Shown here: in pieces, positions 7,218 through 12,345 of the stretch | Position numbering within the stretch: position 1 is the first letter of the stretch | How the letters are laid out: each line of letters opens with the position of its first letter | Source of the DNA: Promicromonosporaceae bacterium | Lineage (GTDB): Bacteria; Actinomycetota; Actinomycetes; Actinomycetales; Cellulomonadaceae | NCBI GenBank assembly: GCA_009782865.1 | Contig: WRIF01000015.1 | Coordinates: 1 to 12,345, forward strand | Direction: 5' to 3' | DNA: 12,345 bases | Made by a program: the position numbers and the translations under genes | Notes under the pieces: generated by a model | What the model saw: the letters and a program-made list of their open reading frames with translations, nothing else | Told to the model about the DNA's origin: nothing | Databases searched by the model: none

Positions 7218-7244
7218 TTTACACCGTTGTAACTGCGCTAGATT
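7218..7244 (+). promoter_or_regulatory. Candidate chvE promoter
   Basis: The -10 candidate is TAGATT at 7239-7244. TTTACA at 7218-7223 resembles a -35 element, with a short 15-bp spacer; TGTTTA at 7216-7221 would give 17 bp. The inferred start is near 7251, giving a leader of about 51 nt. The operator at 7219-7232 occupies the spacer, so repressor and RNA polymerase should compete. Confidence 0.5.
7219..7232 (+). promoter_or_regulatory. LacI-type operator overlapping the chvE promoter
   Basis: TTACACCGTTGTAA is palindromic at 12 of 14 positions with a central CpG. It lies between the candidate -35 and -10 elements of chvE, the classic position for direct repression. Together with 2106-2119 and 7164-7177 it defines the consensus TTTACAMCGWTGTAA. 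Confidence 0.75.
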
Positions 7245-7256
7245 CTGAAGCGCAGC

Positions 7257-7274
7257 ATCGAGGAGACCCTCGAT
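7257..7274 (+). repeat. Hairpin in the 5' leader of chvE
   Basis: ATCGAGG (7257-7263) pairs perfectly with CCTCGAT (7268-7274) around a 4-nt loop, within a few bases of the inferred transcription start and well before the ribosome binding site AAGGGA at 7290-7295. A hairpin near the 5' end of an mRNA commonly protects it from degradation; that role here is inferred. Confidence 0.55.
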
Positions 7275-7301
7275 CCGCCAACACCTAAGAAGGGAAACGC
7301 A

Positions 7302-8441
7302 ATGAAGCGAATTATCACTCGCACCCTCGCCGCTGGCGCAGTGGCAACCCTCGCGCTCGCCGGCCTTACCGCCTGCAGCGATGACAACGGCGGCGGTGGC
7401 AGCGACGCCGGCTCCGGTGGCGGTTCCGCCTCCGGCACCGTCGGCGTCTCGATGCCGACCCAGACCTCCGAACGCTGGATCTTTGACGGCAACAACACCC
7501 GCCAGGGCCTGGAGGACGCCGGCTTCGAGGTGAACCTCCAGTTCGCCAACGACGACATCCCCACCCAGCAGCAGCAGATCGACCAGATGATCACCCAGGG
7601 CGTCGACGTCCTCATCATCGCCTCGATCGACGGCACCGCCCTCGGCACCCAGCTGGAGGCCGCCGCCGCGGCTGGCATCCCGGTCATCTCCTACGACCGC
7701 CTGATCCGCGACACCGAGAACATCGACTTCTATGTCACGTTCGACAACTTCCAGGTGGGCGTCGACCAGGCCACCTCGCTGATTTCCGGCCTGGAGACCC
7801 ACTTCGCCGGCGTCTCCCCCTGGTACGTCGAGCTGTTCGCCGGTTCGCTGGACGACAACAACGCCCACTTCTTCTGGGACGGCGCCATGTCCGTGCTCCA
7901 GCCCCGCATCGACGATGGTTCGATTGTGGTTGGCTCCGGCCAGACCACCATCGAGCAGGGCGCCACCATGCGCTGGTCGCAGGAGGCCGCACAGACCCGC
8001 ATGGAGAACCTGATCACCGCCCACTACGGCGGCGGCTCCGGCGCCCTCCACGGCGTGCTTTCCCCGTTCGACGGCATCTCCCGCGGCATCATCACCGCGC
8101 TGCAGAACGCCGGCTACGGCCCGACCCTGGCCGATGGCCTGCCCGTCGTCACCGGTCAGGACGCCGAGGTCGCCTCGGTATCCATGATCGACCAGGGCAT
8201 CCAGTACTCGACCATCTTCAAGGACACCCGCCTCCTGGCCGAGCAGGCCGTTGCCGCCGCCGTGTCGTTCGCCAACGGTGAGACCCCGACGCCCAACAAC
8301 ACCACCGACTACGACAACGGCGTCTTCGTTGTCCCGTCGTTCCTGCTGCCGGTCTCGATCGTCAACATCGACAACATCGTTGTCGAGCTGGTGGACACCG
8401 GCTTCCTCACCGAGGAGCAGATCGCCGCTGGCGTTATGTAA
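7302..8441 (+). CDS. chvE: ChvE-like multiple-monosaccharide-binding lipoprotein of an ABC importer
   Basis: Extracellular solute-binding protein that hands sugar to the MmsA/MmsB importer. It has 379 residues. The signal peptide (residues 1-24) ends in the lipobox LTAC with Cys25 as lipid anchor, followed by a Gly/Ser-rich linker to about residue 45. The mature domain matches the ChvE pattern as I recall it: VGVSMPTQTSERWIFDGNN, DDIPTQQQQIDQM, VISYDRLIRDTENIDFY with Asp132/Arg133 in the sugar site, FDNFQVGV, DDNNAHFFWDGAMSVLQP, and TGQDAEVASV with Asp287. Family members bind L-arabinose, D-xylose, D-galactose and D-glucose; L-arabinose is favoured here by the neighbouring ara genes and shared operators. 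ATG 7302 has a good RBS 6 nt upstream. A strong stem-loop follows the stop and separates it from mmsA. Confidence 0.95.
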   Translation: MKRIITRTLAAGAVATLALAGLTACSDDNGGGGSDAGSGGGSASGTVGVSMPTQTSERWIFDGNNTRQGLEDAGFEVNLQFANDDIPTQQQQIDQMITQGVDVLIIASIDGTALGTQLEAAAAAGIPVISYDRLIRDTENIDFYVTFDNFQVGVDQATSLISGLETHFAGVSPWYVELFAGSLDDNNAHFFWDGAMSVLQPRIDDGSIVVGSGQTTIEQGATMRWSQEAAQTRMENLITAHYGGGSGALHGVLSPFDGISRGIITALQNAGYGPTLADGLPVVTGQDAEVASVSMIDQGIQYSTIFKDTRLLAEQAVAAAVSFANGETPTPNNTTDYDNGVFVVPSFLLPVSIVNIDNIVVELVDTGFLTEEQIAAGVM

Positions 8442-8466
8442 CCTTTCCTGAGGGAAAGACCCAAGT

Positions 8467-8501
8467 GGAGGCCCGCTGCCAACTTCGGGCAGCGGGCCTC
8501 C
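8467..8501 (+). terminator. Strong stem-loop between chvE and mmsA (attenuator or mRNA 3' stabiliser)
   Basis: A perfect 14-bp GC-rich stem, with arms 8467-8480 (GGAGGCCCGCTGCC) and 8488-8501, closes a 7-nt loop and begins 26 bp after the chvE stop. The downstream tract is CGTGGTCTT, which lacks a proper U-run, so termination is probably partial. This arrangement is common after binding-protein genes, where it keeps the binding-protein message more abundant than that of the membrane components. A weaker 6-bp hairpin, CTTTCC/GGAAAG (8443-8458), precedes it. Confidence 0.75.
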
Positions 8502-8513
8502 CGTGGTCTTGGC

Positions 8514-8519
8514 TAGACT
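8514..8519 (+). promoter_or_regulatory. Candidate -10 box for a secondary mmsA promoter
   Basis: TAGACT lies just after the intercistronic stem-loop and 28 bp before the mmsA start. It would start transcription near 8526 and give a short leader containing the AGGA site at 8539-8542. The matching -35 region overlaps the right arm of the stem and is weak. Read-through from chvE is the alternative source of mmsA message. Confidence 0.35.
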
Positions 8520-8547
8520 TAACCAAAACGACGACGTTAGGACGGGC

Positions 8548-10119
8548 ATGTCGGGCAACATCCTCGAGATGCAAGACATCACCAAGAACTTCCCTGGGGT
8601 AAAGGTCCTCCAAGAGGTGAACCTCACCGTCAAGGAGGGGGAGATCCACGCCATCTGTGGCGAAAACGGGGCGGGCAAGTCCACCCTGATGAAGGTGCTT
8701 TCCGGGGTGTATCCCCACGGGACCTATGAGGGGAACATCCTCTTCCGCGGCGAAGAGGTGGCCTTCGGCTCCATCAAGGACTCCGAGGCCAAGGGCATCG
8801 TGATCATCCACCAGGAGCTTGCGCTGATCCCCGATCTCTCGGTGGCCGAGAACATCTTCCTCGGCAACGAGGTCTCCAGGCGCGGCCTCATCGACTGGAA
8901 CCAGGCCAACCACCGGGCGCGCGAGCTCATGGCGCGGGTAGGGCTCTCTGAGCTACCCGTCACGCCCGTGGGCCAGCTGGGCGTAGGCAAGCAGCAGCTG
9001 ATCGAGATCGCCAAGGCGCTCTCCAAGGACGTCAGCCTGCTGATCCTCGACGAGCCGACCGCCGCGCTCAACGACCAAGATTCCGAGCACCTCCTCGGCC
9101 TCCTGCGCGGCCTGCGCGACGAGGGGATTACCTGCATCATCATCAGCCACAAGCTCGGAGAGATCGTGGAGATCGCCGACACCACCACCGTCATCCGCGA
9201 CGGCTACGTGGTTGAGGCCATCGACATGCACGGGCCGGACGCCACCCAGGACCGGATCATCCGCGACATGGTGGGCCGGGAACTCGACCAGCGCTACCCG
9301 CCGCGCGAGTCTCACATCGGGGAGGAGGTGTTCCGGGTCGAAGACTGGTGCGTCTCGCACCCCACCCAGCCGCGCGTGCTGGTCGACCACGCCTCTTTCG
9401 ACGTCCGCGCCGGCGAGGTGGTGGGCATCGCCGGCCTGATGGGCGCCGGCCGCACCGAGCTGGCCATGTCCGTCTTCGGTCGCTCCTACGGCCGGGACAT
9501 CTCCGGCCGGGTGTACCTGCACGGCAGGGAGATCGACACCAGGACGGTCAAGGCCTGCATCGACCAGGGCATCTCGTATGTCTCCGAGGACCGCAAGCAC
9601 TACGGCCTCAACCTCATCCAGGACATCAAGACCAACATCTCGGCCGCCGGCCTGGATAAGGTCTCCAGGCACAGCTTCGTCAACGCCAACGAGGAGATCG
9701 CCGTGGCGGAGCGGTTCCGCCAGGCGATGAACATCCGCACCCCCTCGGTGATGCAGACGGTCGGCAATCTCTCCGGTGGCAACCAGCAGAAGGTGGTGCT
9801 CTCCAAGTGGCTGCACACCGCCCCTGAGGTGCTGATCCTGGACGAGCCGACCCGCGGCATCGACGTCGGGGCCAAGTATGAGATTTACACGATCATCAAC
9901 CAACTGGCCGCAGAGGGCAAGGCCGTCGTCGTCATCTCCTCGGAGCTGCCGGAACTGCTGGGCATCTGCGACCGCATCTTCACCCTGGCCTACGGACGCA
10001 TCACCGGACAACTGCCGGTGGCGGAGGCCACCCAGGAGCGCCTGATGGAGCTCATGACGATAGAAAAGACCTCGACGGACGCACCCGCCGTCGCCGACAA
10101 GGAGACCCCCAATGACTGA
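8548..10119 (+). CDS. mmsA: Sugar ABC transporter ATP-binding protein, tandem nucleotide-binding domains (MmsA/GguA)
   Basis: Cytoplasmic ATPase that powers sugar import with MmsB. The 523 residues contain two ABC domains. Domain 1 has Walker [10 protein letters not shown] (38-46), a non-canonical signature LGVGKQQ (144-150) and Walker [12 protein letters not shown] with Asp168/Glu169. Domain 2 has a degenerate Walker [10 protein letters not shown] (296-304, Arg replacing the catalytic Lys), a canonical NLSGGNQQK (407-415) and [13 protein letters not shown] with Asp432/Glu433. This asymmetry is the norm in RbsA/XylG/GguA-type sugar ATPases, where one composite site does most of the hydrolysis. 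ATG 8548 is chosen because AGGA (8539-8542) precedes it; the in-frame GTG at 8503 abuts the upstream stem-loop. The 3' end overlaps mmsB by 8 bp, implying translational coupling. The pairing with a ChvE-type binding protein gives the MmsA/GguA name. Confidence 0.95.
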   Translation: MSGNILEMQDITKNFPGVKVLQEVNLTVKEGEIHAICGENGAGKSTLMKVLSGVYPHGTYEGNILFRGEEVAFGSIKDSEAKGIVIIHQELALIPDLSVAENIFLGNEVSRRGLIDWNQANHRARELMARVGLSELPVTPVGQLGVGKQQLIEIAKALSKDVSLLILDEPTAALNDQDSEHLLGLLRGLRDEGITCIIISHKLGEIVEIADTTTVIRDGYVVEAIDMHGPDATQDRIIRDMVGRELDQRYPPRESHIGEEVFRVEDWCVSHPTQPRVLVDHASFDVRAGEVVGIAGLMGAGRTELAMSVFGRSYGRDISGRVYLHGREIDTRTVKACIDQGISYVSEDRKHYGLNLIQDIKTNISAAGLDKVSRHSFVNANEEIAVAERFRQAMNIRTPSVMQTVGNLSGGNQQKVVLSKWLHTAPEVLILDEPTRGIDVGAKYEIYTIINQLAAEGKAVVVISSELPELLGICDRIFTLAYGRITGQLPVAEATQERLMELMTIEKTSTDAPAVADKETPND

Positions 10120-11359
10120 TCCGTTCGCCCCCGCTGCGCCCGCCGAGGCCGGCGCCGTTGCAGCCAGCCGGTCGGGTGGCTTCTTTGACGACATCGCGAA
10201 CCTATTCACGCGCAACCTGCGCACCTCGGGTATCTATCTGGCATTTGTTGCGATCGTCATCCTCTTCACCATCCTCACCGGCGGCACCCTGATCAACTCG
10301 CAGAACCTCACCAACCTGGTGCTGCAGTTCTCCTATGTGTTGATCCTTGCCCTGGGCATGCTGATCGTCATCATCGGCGGGCACATCGACCTGTCGGTCG
10401 GCTCGGTGGTGGCCCTCTCGGGGGCGGTCTCCGCCGTGCTGGTGATCAGGCACGGCATGCCGTGGTGGGTCGGCGTGCTCGCCGCCCTCGCCGTCGGCCT
10501 GCTGGTGGGACTGTGGCAGGGCTTCTGGGTTGCCTACGTGGGCATCCCGGCGTTCATCGTCACCCTGGCGGGCATGTTGCTATTCCGCGGCCTGACGTTC
10601 TTGGTGCTCAACAACATCTCGCTTTCCCCCTTCCCGTCCGCCTACAACGAGATCGCCTCGGGCTTCTTCTTCGATCTGACCGGATTGGTGGGAGGCCGAG
10701 ACGTCTTCACCCTGCTGATCGGCGTCCTCGCCGTGCTCGGCTTCGCCTGGGCCTCCTGGCGCGGACGCAGTGGACGCATCCGCTACCAGCAGCCGGTCGA
10801 GCACATGGGCCTGTTCATCATCAAGCTCTTGGCCGTGGCCGCCGTGGTGCTGGCCTTCGCCTGGCAGCTCGCCTCGGCGCGCGGCCTGCCGTACGTGATG
10901 GTCATCCTGGCCGTGCTGATCCTGGTCTACCAGGTGGTCACCACCAAGTCGGTGTTCGGCCGCCACGTCTACGCCATCGGCGGCAACCTGACCGCCGCGC
11001 AGTTGTCCGGTGTCAAGGTCAAGAAGGTCAACTTCTGGATCTTCGTCAACATGGGCGTGCTGGCCTCGGTGGCCGGCATCGTGTTCTCCTCGCGTTCCCG
11101 CGGTGCCCAGCCGGCCGCCGGCAACATGTTTGAGCTCGACGCCATCGCCGCTTGCTTCATCGGTGGTGCCTCAACCTCGGGTGGGGTCGGACGTATCTCC
11201 GGCGCCATGATCGGCGGCATGGTGATGGCCGTGCTGTCCAACGGCATGCAGCTGATGGGCCTGGAGGTCTCCATCCAGCAGATCGTCCGCGGCCTGGTGC
11301 TGCTGCTGGCCGTCGCCTTCGACATCTACAACAAGCGACGGGCCGGCGCCATCCGCTAG
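10112..11359 (+). CDS. mmsB: Sugar ABC transporter permease (MmsB/GguB)
   Basis: Integral membrane subunit, probably a homodimer, forming the channel of the ChvE-MmsA-MmsB importer. The 415 residues belong to the RbsC/XylH-type permeases. The cytoplasmic N-terminus of about 38 residues is followed by roughly ten hydrophobic segments, near 40-57, 70-88, 93-111, 114-133, 139-160, 196-212, 233-253, 259-277, 308-329 and 350-405 (the last stretch probably holds two helices). The family motif [14 protein letters not shown] occurs around residues 90-103. [14 protein letters not shown] and [19 protein letters not shown] toward the C-terminus are typical of the coupling region. The ATG overlaps the end of mmsA and has a strong RBS, AAGGAGA (10099-10105). 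A terminator begins 15 bp after the stop, so this is the last gene of the transport operon. Segment boundaries are read by eye and are approximate. Confidence 0.95.
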   Translation: MTDPFAPAAPAEAGAVAASRSGGFFDDIANLFTRNLRTSGIYLAFVAIVILFTILTGGTLINSQNLTNLVLQFSYVLILALGMLIVIIGGHIDLSVGSVVALSGAVSAVLVIRHGMPWWVGVLAALAVGLLVGLWQGFWVAYVGIPAFIVTLAGMLLFRGLTFLVLNNISLSPFPSAYNEIASGFFFDLTGLVGGRDVFTLLIGVLAVLGFAWASWRGRSGRIRYQQPVEHMGLFIIKLLAVAAVVLAFAWQLASARGLPYVMVILAVLILVYQVVTTKSVFGRHVYAIGGNLTAAQLSGVKVKKVNFWIFVNMGVLASVAGIVFSSRSRGAQPAAGNMFELDAIAACFIGGASTSGGVGRISGAMIGGMVMAVLSNGMQLMGLEVSIQQIVRGLVLLLAVAFDIYNKRRAGAIR

Positions 11360-11373
11360 GACCCGTCCATCGC

Positions 11374-11413
11374 AGGGGCGGCCTTCCCAAGGGGGAGGGC
11401 CGCCCCTTTGTTT
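11374..11413 (+). terminator. Rho-independent terminator after mmsB
   Basis: AGGGGCGGCC (11374-11383) pairs with GGCCGCCCCT (11398-11407). The stem continues inward through one T-G wobble and TCCC/GGGA to a 4-nt loop. The T-rich tail TTTGTTT (11407-11413) follows directly. This is the clearest terminator in the window and closes the transporter operon. Confidence 0.9.
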
Positions 11414-11420
11414 GTGGCCG

Positions 11421-11462
11421 GGCCTGTGACCGGGGTCTGCGCTCGGGGCCTGTGGCCGGGGT
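11421..11462 (+). repeat. Short imperfect direct repeat
   Basis: Two 16-bp units (11421-11436 and 11447-11462) match at 15 of 16 positions, with a period of 26 bp. A further partial copy, TGTGGCCGGG, sits at 11413-11422. The rest of the 237-bp gap between mmsB and the next gene holds the terminator and a short leader ORF. The repeat may be simple G/C-rich sequence drift, with no function visible. Confidence 0.4.
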
Positions 11463-11564
11463 GGCGGTGGGGGATTCGCGGCGCCGGGAACGTCCTGCCC
11501 CCCTCGACCGCCCGCTTGGCGCCCGCGGGCACATTCAGGGGCTCGGGTTTGCCACACTTGGGCA

Positions 11565-11600
11565 ATGAACGCAACGTCGCTGAGGGGTGAGGACTCATGA
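11565..11600 (+). CDS. Possible 11-codon leader ORF coupled to the AGE-family gene
   Basis: ATG 11565 opens an 11-residue frame (MNATSLRGEDS) whose TGA overlaps the ATG of the next gene as ATGA (11597-11600). The GAGG that would serve as RBS for the downstream gene lies within it. A weak -10-like CACACT (11553-11558) ends 6 nt before the ATG, so the peptide could be translated leaderlessly and couple ribosomes into the downstream gene. The composition is not distinctive and the ORF could be chance. Confidence 0.3.
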   Translation: MNATSLRGEDS

Positions 11601-12345
11601 ACACGGACCGAGACTTTCTGCTGGGGGAGGCGCGGCGCCTGTTGGACTTCGGCCGAGCCGCCGGACTGCCCTCGGGCGGGGCGGCCTACCTTGACGATGA
11701 TGGCCGTCCGGACCCGGCCAGGGGGGTGCACACCTGGATCACCGCCCGCACCGTGCACTCACAGGCGCTGGGGCACCTGCTCGGGGTGCCCGGCAGCCGC
11801 GAGGTGGCGGAGCTCGCCCTGCGCGGCCTGTGGAGCGACGACGCCTCCCGCCCGGCGCTCCTGCACGACGACGAGCACGGCGGCTGGTTCAATGCCGTCT
11901 CCGCCGCCGGGGAGCCCACCGCCGCGGGCAGCAAGCTCGCCTACGACCACTCCTTTGTGATGCTCGCCGGGGCCTCGGCCACCCTCGCCGGCCTCGCCGG
12001 CGGCCCCGAGCTACTCGCCGAGGCGACCGGCGTGTTCCTGGAGAGGTTCTGGGATGAGGAGTATGGCCGTCCCGTCGACACCTGGAACCGCGACTTCACC
12101 ACGGCCGACCCCTACCGGGGCCTCAACTCGACGATGCACACCGTGGAGGCGCTCCTGACCGTCTCCTCGGCGGTCAGGTACCTCCGCCACGGCGGGGACG
12201 GGGGGCACTGCTGCCGGGCCGAGCCGGCCGAGGGCGGGCCCGCCGCGGTTGCCTACCGCGATAGTGAGACCCATCACCGGCACGCCCCGAGCGTCCCGGC
12301 CCTCCCCACCTCCCTGGGCACCCCGTGTGCGTGGATTCGGCGGGC
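11597..12345 (+). CDS. AGE-family sugar epimerase/isomerase, N-terminal half (3' end outside window, divergent tail)
   Basis: Related to N-acylglucosamine 2-epimerase, mannose isomerase and sulfoquinovose isomerase (YihS), (alpha/alpha)6-barrel enzymes that interconvert aldoses and ketoses or C2 epimers. Up to about residue 190 the family pattern is clear: FGRAAGLPSGGAAYLDDDGRP, WITARTVHSQALGHLLG with Arg51 in the conserved TAR motif, DDEHGGWFNAV, KLAYDHSFVMLAGASATLAG, and NRDFTTADPYRGLNSTMHTVEALL with His181, a likely active-site histidine. The remaining ~57 codons (12174 onward) stay open and G/C-rich at third positions but read as Cys/His/Gly/Pro-rich sequence I cannot align to the family, apart from a faint GDGGHCCRAE resemblance to the usual GDxxWLxRAL helix. 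A full protein would need about 200 more residues. ATG 11597 has GAGG at 11589-11592, a short spacing. Which sugar it uses is unknown; it has no ara operator. Confidence 0.75.
   Translation, partial: MNTDRDFLLGEARRLLDFGRAAGLPSGGAAYLDDDGRPDPARGVHTWITARTVHSQALGHLLGVPGSREVAELALRGLWSDDASRPALLHDDEHGGWFNAVSAAGEPTAAGSKLAYDHSFVMLAGASATLAGLAGGPELLAEATGVFLERFWDEEYGRPVDTWNRDFTTADPYRGLNSTMHTVEALLTVSSAVRYLRHGGDGGHCCRAEPAEGGPAAVAYRDSETHHRHAPSVPALPTSLGTPCAWIRR

Noticed and set aside
8527..8538. AACGACGACGTT upstream of mmsA as a fourth AraR operator
   Set aside because: Only the outer AACG/CGTT pair; it lacks the TTTACA/TGTAA arms and the central CpG does not align with the other sites.
8503..8547. GTG 8503 as the mmsA start
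   Set aside because: It abuts the strong stem-loop and contains the TAGACT box; the extra residues do not belong to the ABC domain, and ATG 8548 has an AGGA site.
12177..12182. GGTACC at the point where AGE-family similarity fades, as a cloning junction
   Set aside because: A single 6-bp palindrome is expected by chance in sequence this long and G/C-rich; no vector-like sequence follows.
1..12345. CRISPR array, tRNA/rRNA genes, insertion sequences, att sites or phage genes
   Set aside because: No regularly spaced repeats, cloverleaf-like segments, transposase or integrase motifs, or flanking inverted/direct repeats were seen on either strand.

Overview
The window is very GC-rich, with codon third positions almost always G or C. 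It is densely packed with genes that all lie on the + strand. Short TAnnnT -10 boxes, a probable leaderless start, TTG and GTG starts and the gene families present suggest a high-GC Actinomycetota. The genus cannot be read from the sequence.

Layout. Positions 2-448 hold the C-terminal part of proC (pyrroline-5-carboxylate reductase), a housekeeping flank. A complete L-arabinose locus follows: a GH51 alpha-L-arabinofuranosidase (507-2027), an FGGY kinase acting as L-ribulokinase (2101-3723), L-ribulose-5-phosphate 4-epimerase araD (3734-4420), L-arabinose isomerase araA (4514-6031) and a LacI-family regulator (TTG start, 6134-7138). After a 163-bp regulatory gap comes a three-gene sugar ABC importer: a ChvE-like lipoprotein (7302-8441), the double-ATPase MmsA/GguA (8548-10119) and the permease MmsB/GguB (10112-11359). 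A clear rho-independent terminator closes this operon. The window ends inside an AGE-family sugar epimerase/isomerase gene (11597-end) whose family resemblance fades in its last ~55 codons.

How the genes work together. The importer brings in monosaccharide, most likely L-arabinose, and the GH51 enzyme releases arabinose from arabino-oligosaccharides inside the cell. AraA, the kinase and AraD then convert L-arabinose through L-ribulose and L-ribulose 5-phosphate to D-xylulose 5-phosphate, which feeds the pentose phosphate or phosphoketolase route.

Regulation read from the sequence. Three copies of a LacI-type palindrome (consensus TTTACAMCGWTGTAA) occur. Two lie in front of chvE, 55 bp apart centre to centre, and one lies at the kinase start. 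This ties the catabolic operon and the transporter operon to one repressor, almost certainly the LacI-family protein encoded between them. The most unusual detail is that the kinase operator lies inside codons 2-7 of a gene that appears to be leaderless (TAGCAT -10 box, 7 nt, then ATG). The chvE message carries a hairpin in its 5' leader and a 14-bp stem-loop after its stop, which fits differential expression of binding protein over ATPase and permease. I saw no CRISPR array, tRNA, rRNA, insertion sequence or phage gene, and no wholly unknown multi-gene system; the novelty is in the regulatory wiring and in the last gene.
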